Assembly: GCA_007922225.1 (NCBI GenBank)
Contig: ML680086.1
Span: forward strand, 7,076,065-7,140,064
Length of the DNA: 64,000 nt
Direction of reading: 5' to 3'
DNA from: Emydura subglobosa
Taxonomy: Eukaryota > Chordata > Testudines > Chelidae
The notes under the pieces are model-generated. The model worked only from the letters and a program-made list of their open reading frames with translations. It ran no database searches and was not told the origin of the DNA. Below, one piece after another: positions 61,120 to 64,000 of this stretch. The first letter of the stretch is position 1; each line of letters starts with the position of its first letter. The translations under genes and the position numbers were made by a program.

Positions 61120-62480
61120 ACTATCTTGGATCACTTTTAAAAATAGATGTTGATAATAGAGACATAATTTACTCTTCCTTGGGGTAGCAATGGGAACAGC
61201 CTTGCTGTCGACCAGATGGTAACAAGAGCAGGTTAGCTCATTGATCTGGCTGAGGTCCTTAGTGAATGTAATTTGGAAACTGCAGCCTCCAGTAATGAAG
61301 TCGTTAATTCACACATCTTAAAAAGTTTTAGCTCCCAAAAAGGTAAAAACCTTCCCATTGCTGAAATAATAAGAATCTCTAGTTTTTGTCCTGGGAGAGA
61401 TGGTTACTATCACAGTTTGGAGCCTGGACTCACTCATGCCTGTAGGCACAGATTGCAGATAGATGAAACGGCTGCTTATCTGGTATAGGCTGGATAGCCA
61501 GACTCTTTTGCTTCTTAGAGGAAGAGCAGATAATTTCTGGCAGTATTCCTTACTTGCATGAAGTCCTTCTCCACGGATGTGTGCATAACTGCCTCAAGCA
61601 CAAGAACCTGACCGTGTGTGGGGATGAGGCTGTTCAGTAGCCATCTATATTTACCTCAGAGAACAGCTGATGTGTCCTGGATAATGGAAACCGATTTGGA
61701 AACAATTCTTATTCTGTGTAAGGTTCTCATCTCTGTTACCTTTATCACAATAGCATATGAAGGGATTTCTGCAGAAACAGCATCTCAGGTGTGAAATCCC
61801 TCTAAAGTCCTGTTCTTCTCTTAATCTATCAGACCGAGCTAGTATCCATCAGCATTATACTGGGTTGATAAAAATGTTGGTTTCAGGAAAATATCCTGCA
61901 TAACAGAGGGCTGGTTTCTGCAGTCCTTAATCAATGCACCTGATGGGGGGGAAGGGTGGGTTGATTAAGGACCCTCTTGGTACAATGGTAACCCTTAAAT
62001 CCTTTTCAGTTGCTTCCAGTAGCTAAATAATATTGTGTCAATGTTTGTAGTATCCCTTATATTTAGCTACAAATACTGAAGTGATACTAGTTAGTTGCTG
62101 AAGGGCAATCACTGTAAGACCAGGCCCCAGAAAGATTGAGAGCAGTACAGTGCTATAAGGAATTGTTTGTAAATAGACCATCTTCCATCGTTTTCATGCA
62201 ACTTTGATGGCTCTCTATGTATTAAGATAAAAATTAATCCCAATGTAAATAAATGAAATACTAACAGTCATGATTAGAATGATTTTTTTTAAAACATGGA
62301 ATGATAAATGTGAAATTCTGGTATGGGAAGACTTGTTGGATTAAGTTTTTTATATTTTTTGTCATTTAATTCTGTAATAGGAATTTGTTACTTAATTCCT
62401 GTGCATAACTTATTTAATGTACTGTATAAAGGAACCCAAACTGTTACAGATGTATTTAGTTTGTTCTACTCAAAGTAGTC
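61120..62480. other. Distal 3' UTR, AT-rich
   Basis: AT-rich sequence that becomes strongly A/T-rich after 62200, as is usual before a poly(A) site. No repeat was recognised. Confidence 0.45.
62248..62253 (+). terminator. Alternative poly(A) signal
   Basis: A canonical AATAAA lies 230 bp before the stronger candidate. There is no independent support for its use. Confidence 0.3.
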
Positions 62481-62486
62481 AATAAA
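62481..62486 (+). terminator. Probable CBFA2T2 poly(A) signal
   Basis: A canonical AATAAA lies about 3.7 kb after the stop codon in AT-rich context, and cleavage would fall near 62500-62510. The alternative hexamer at 62248-62253 could give a slightly shorter transcript. Confidence 0.55.
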
Positions 62487-62505
62487 AAGACTATATTCAT
62501 CTTAC

Positions 62506-63084
62506 AACTCCTTTATCTCTCTTCAAGGGAATAGAATTTTACCATGATGCACACAACAGGCTGATTCCTTGAGGTTTCTCTAGGAGAAGCGATTATAAAG
62601 TCATGGCTAACAAGGATTGTGGGAAATGAAAGCAGTATGTCCACTTCAAACTGCTGAGATGCCAAGGCAGCTATGCCAATCTTCTGGCACATGCACGGAG
62701 CCCACAATAAATCCCCAAAGTCAAATACAAATGCTGAGATCCAACCTCAGTCATGTGCCGTGTGACTTTTAGCATGGTTTTATTTTGGTACTCAGCCCAA
62801 TATGGCACGAATTGCGATTGGTTTCTATGAGATGAACACCATTTTCAGGCACTTTCGTTTCATAGTTTGACATTTCTCGTGTAAATAATTACCAGAAACA
62901 AGAGAGAGCGGATGCCAGATTTCTGCTGGGGTGAGGTCAGTTTTTACCCAAAAGAAGGGAGTAGCAAATCACATCATCTTGCTGGTCCTCATCTTTGACT
63001 ACAGTGAGATGCCGCAGAGAGCTTTGCCAAGGGCTGCTTCGCTAGTATGATTCTTGCTTTGGGTGCAAGAGATCCTGGATTTCA
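62506..63084. other. Sequence downstream of CBFA2T2
   Basis: No gene on either strand could be supported. In mammals the next gene lies on the opposite strand, but no exon of it is recognisable here. Confidence 0.45.
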
Positions 63085-63290
63085 AATCCCAGATGAGCCT
63101 AGTTAACCATTGGAACGATTTACCAAGGTTTGTGGTGGATTCTGTAACACTTTTTAAATCTAGATGGAATGTTTTTTCTAAAAGCCCTGCTCTAGGAATG
63201 ATTGTGAGGCTGTTCTCTGGCCTGTGTTATATAGGAGGTCAGCCGAGATCATCACTACAGTTCCTTGTGGTCTCGGAATCTGTGACTGTT
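63085..63290 (+). mobile_element. CR1 3' tail fragment
   Basis: The text taaccattggaacgatttac, gctctaggaatgattgtgag and ggcctgtgttatataggagg matches the tail at 21290-21510 and has the same orientation. Confidence 0.7.
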
Positions 63291-63339
63291 CTGTTTGTAT
63301 GTGCCATCCCCTTTTTTCCCACAAGTTTGACTGCCCTGT

Positions 63340-63465
63340 CTATTTAGAATATAGGCTCTTGAGGGCAAGGATTGTCTCTCACTGTGTATGTACAGTGCTT
63401 TGCATGCTGGGAAGCTGATCTTGGTTGGGGTGTCTAGAAGCTACTGTAAATAATTACAATAAATA
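63340..63465. repeat. SINE-like tail
   Basis: The sequence ataggctcttgagggcaagg followed by attgtctctcactgtgtatg, tacagtgctttgcatgctgg and ctgatcttggttggggtgtc ends in a taattacaataaat tract. It is a known type of reptile SINE tail. Confidence 0.55.
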
Positions 63466-63513
63466 TGTGCATTTCAGAACGGGATGCGGCTGCAAGGTGA
63501 TGGGACGTTTCAG

Positions 63514-64000
63514 GTAAATAATTCCTTACATTACAGTCTTATTGTCAGAAGACCTGGTCCCCATGGACTGTGTACTGCAGATGGAGTACATCGCCTCTGA
63601 AATGTGATTGCCTCTAGGGTGGAACACATCTAACAGTGCACCTCTAACAATGGCGAACTACTCTTTAGGACAGGAAGTGAACAATAACTTCTCTAGCTCA
63701 TACTACAGGAGGGGATTTGGGAGGCCACAATCCTCACCTTTGTGTGCTGTGTCTTGGCATGTGTTCCAGCCATGACTGAGGCTGTCTGGAGGAGATTTGG
63801 ATAGCTGTCTGCTGTTCTTACATGCTGCCTAGTCCCAGGATTTCAGCCTCCAGGACTCTGTCAGACAATTTTTACAAACAATTCATCTGTTTAAATGAAA
63901 TTCTAAATGTGGGGGGAAACGTGTAGTTATATATGGCAGCTAGTGTTTTACCCTGCTGGGCAGACAGCATTTTAATACATTATTCACCAGGGTAAAATCT
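63514..64000. other. End of window, no recognised features
   Basis: No coding or RNA signal could be supported in the last 0.5 kb. Confidence 0.4.

Larger units (their letters stand above)
58810..62505 (+). other. CBFA2T2: CBFA2T2 3' untranslated region (inferred extent)
   Basis: No exon signal follows the stop codon, and the first strong poly(A) signal with suitable context is aataaa at 62481-62486, giving a UTR of about 3.7 kb. An additional aataaa is at 62248-62253. A hAT-like MITE with an internal tandem repeat occupies 60387-61119. The extent is inferred from signals only; no transcript evidence is available. Confidence 0.6.

Noticed and set aside
1..64000. CRISPR arrays, tRNA, rRNA genes or bacterial operons
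   Set aside because: Nothing in the window has such structure, and the spliced gene and vertebrate repeats make a prokaryotic origin impossible.

Overview
The window is non-coding-rich vertebrate DNA carrying most of one spliced gene on the + strand, CBFA2T2 (MTGR1, an ETO/MTG-family transcriptional corepressor). Ten coding exons lie between 33004 and 58809. Each has AG/GT boundaries, and the reading frame runs through every junction to the stop codon at 58807-58809. The first coding exon(s) and the promoter are not visible and probably lie upstream. The first 33 kb is therefore read as intron, although this is an inference. The 3' UTR probably runs to a poly(A) signal at 62481, and nothing after that is a convincing gene.

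The organism is probably a turtle, or less likely another sauropsid. The protein is clearly amniote-like. Several CR1 LINE copies, many MIR/CORE-SINE fragments, a Tx1-type LINE 3' end, two DIRS-type tyrosine-recombinase retrotransposons and several foldback or hAT-like MITEs together match the repeat mix known from turtle genomes. The assignment comes from remembered repeat content, not from a search.

Layout: 1-33003 is putative intron with a MITE (338-600), MIRs, a deleted DIRS element (9447-12022), an L2-like scrap (12516-12780), CR1 (15203-16800 and 24265-25500), CR1 tails, MITEs (23615-23895, 25826-26075, 31775-32023) and a Tx1 3' end with poly(A) (27585-28849). From 33004 to 48268 lie nine exons with introns of 0.68-4.1 kb. 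The last intron (48269-58515, 10.2 kb) is swollen by two CR1 copies, the second abutting a GC-rich 4.3 kb DIRS copy (about 51845-56105). The last exon (58516-58809) encodes the MYND zinc finger. The 3' UTR contains a hAT-like MITE with an internal tandem repeat. The end of the window holds a CR1 tail and a SINE-like tail.

Only CBFA2T2 is a functional gene here. In order, the encoded protein has a proline/serine-rich N-terminus, NHR1 (TAFH), a proline-rich linker, NHR2 (oligomerisation helix), NHR3 (coiled coil) and NHR4 (MYND). The retroelement reading frames are all broken. The most unusual content is in the two DIRS copies: a Gag with in-frame RS-type repeats, an RT with a stop directly after its catalytic motif, a Dam-like methyltransferase relic, a tyrosine recombinase relic with its R/H/R/Y residues still visible, and a perfect 28-bp inverted repeat at one end.
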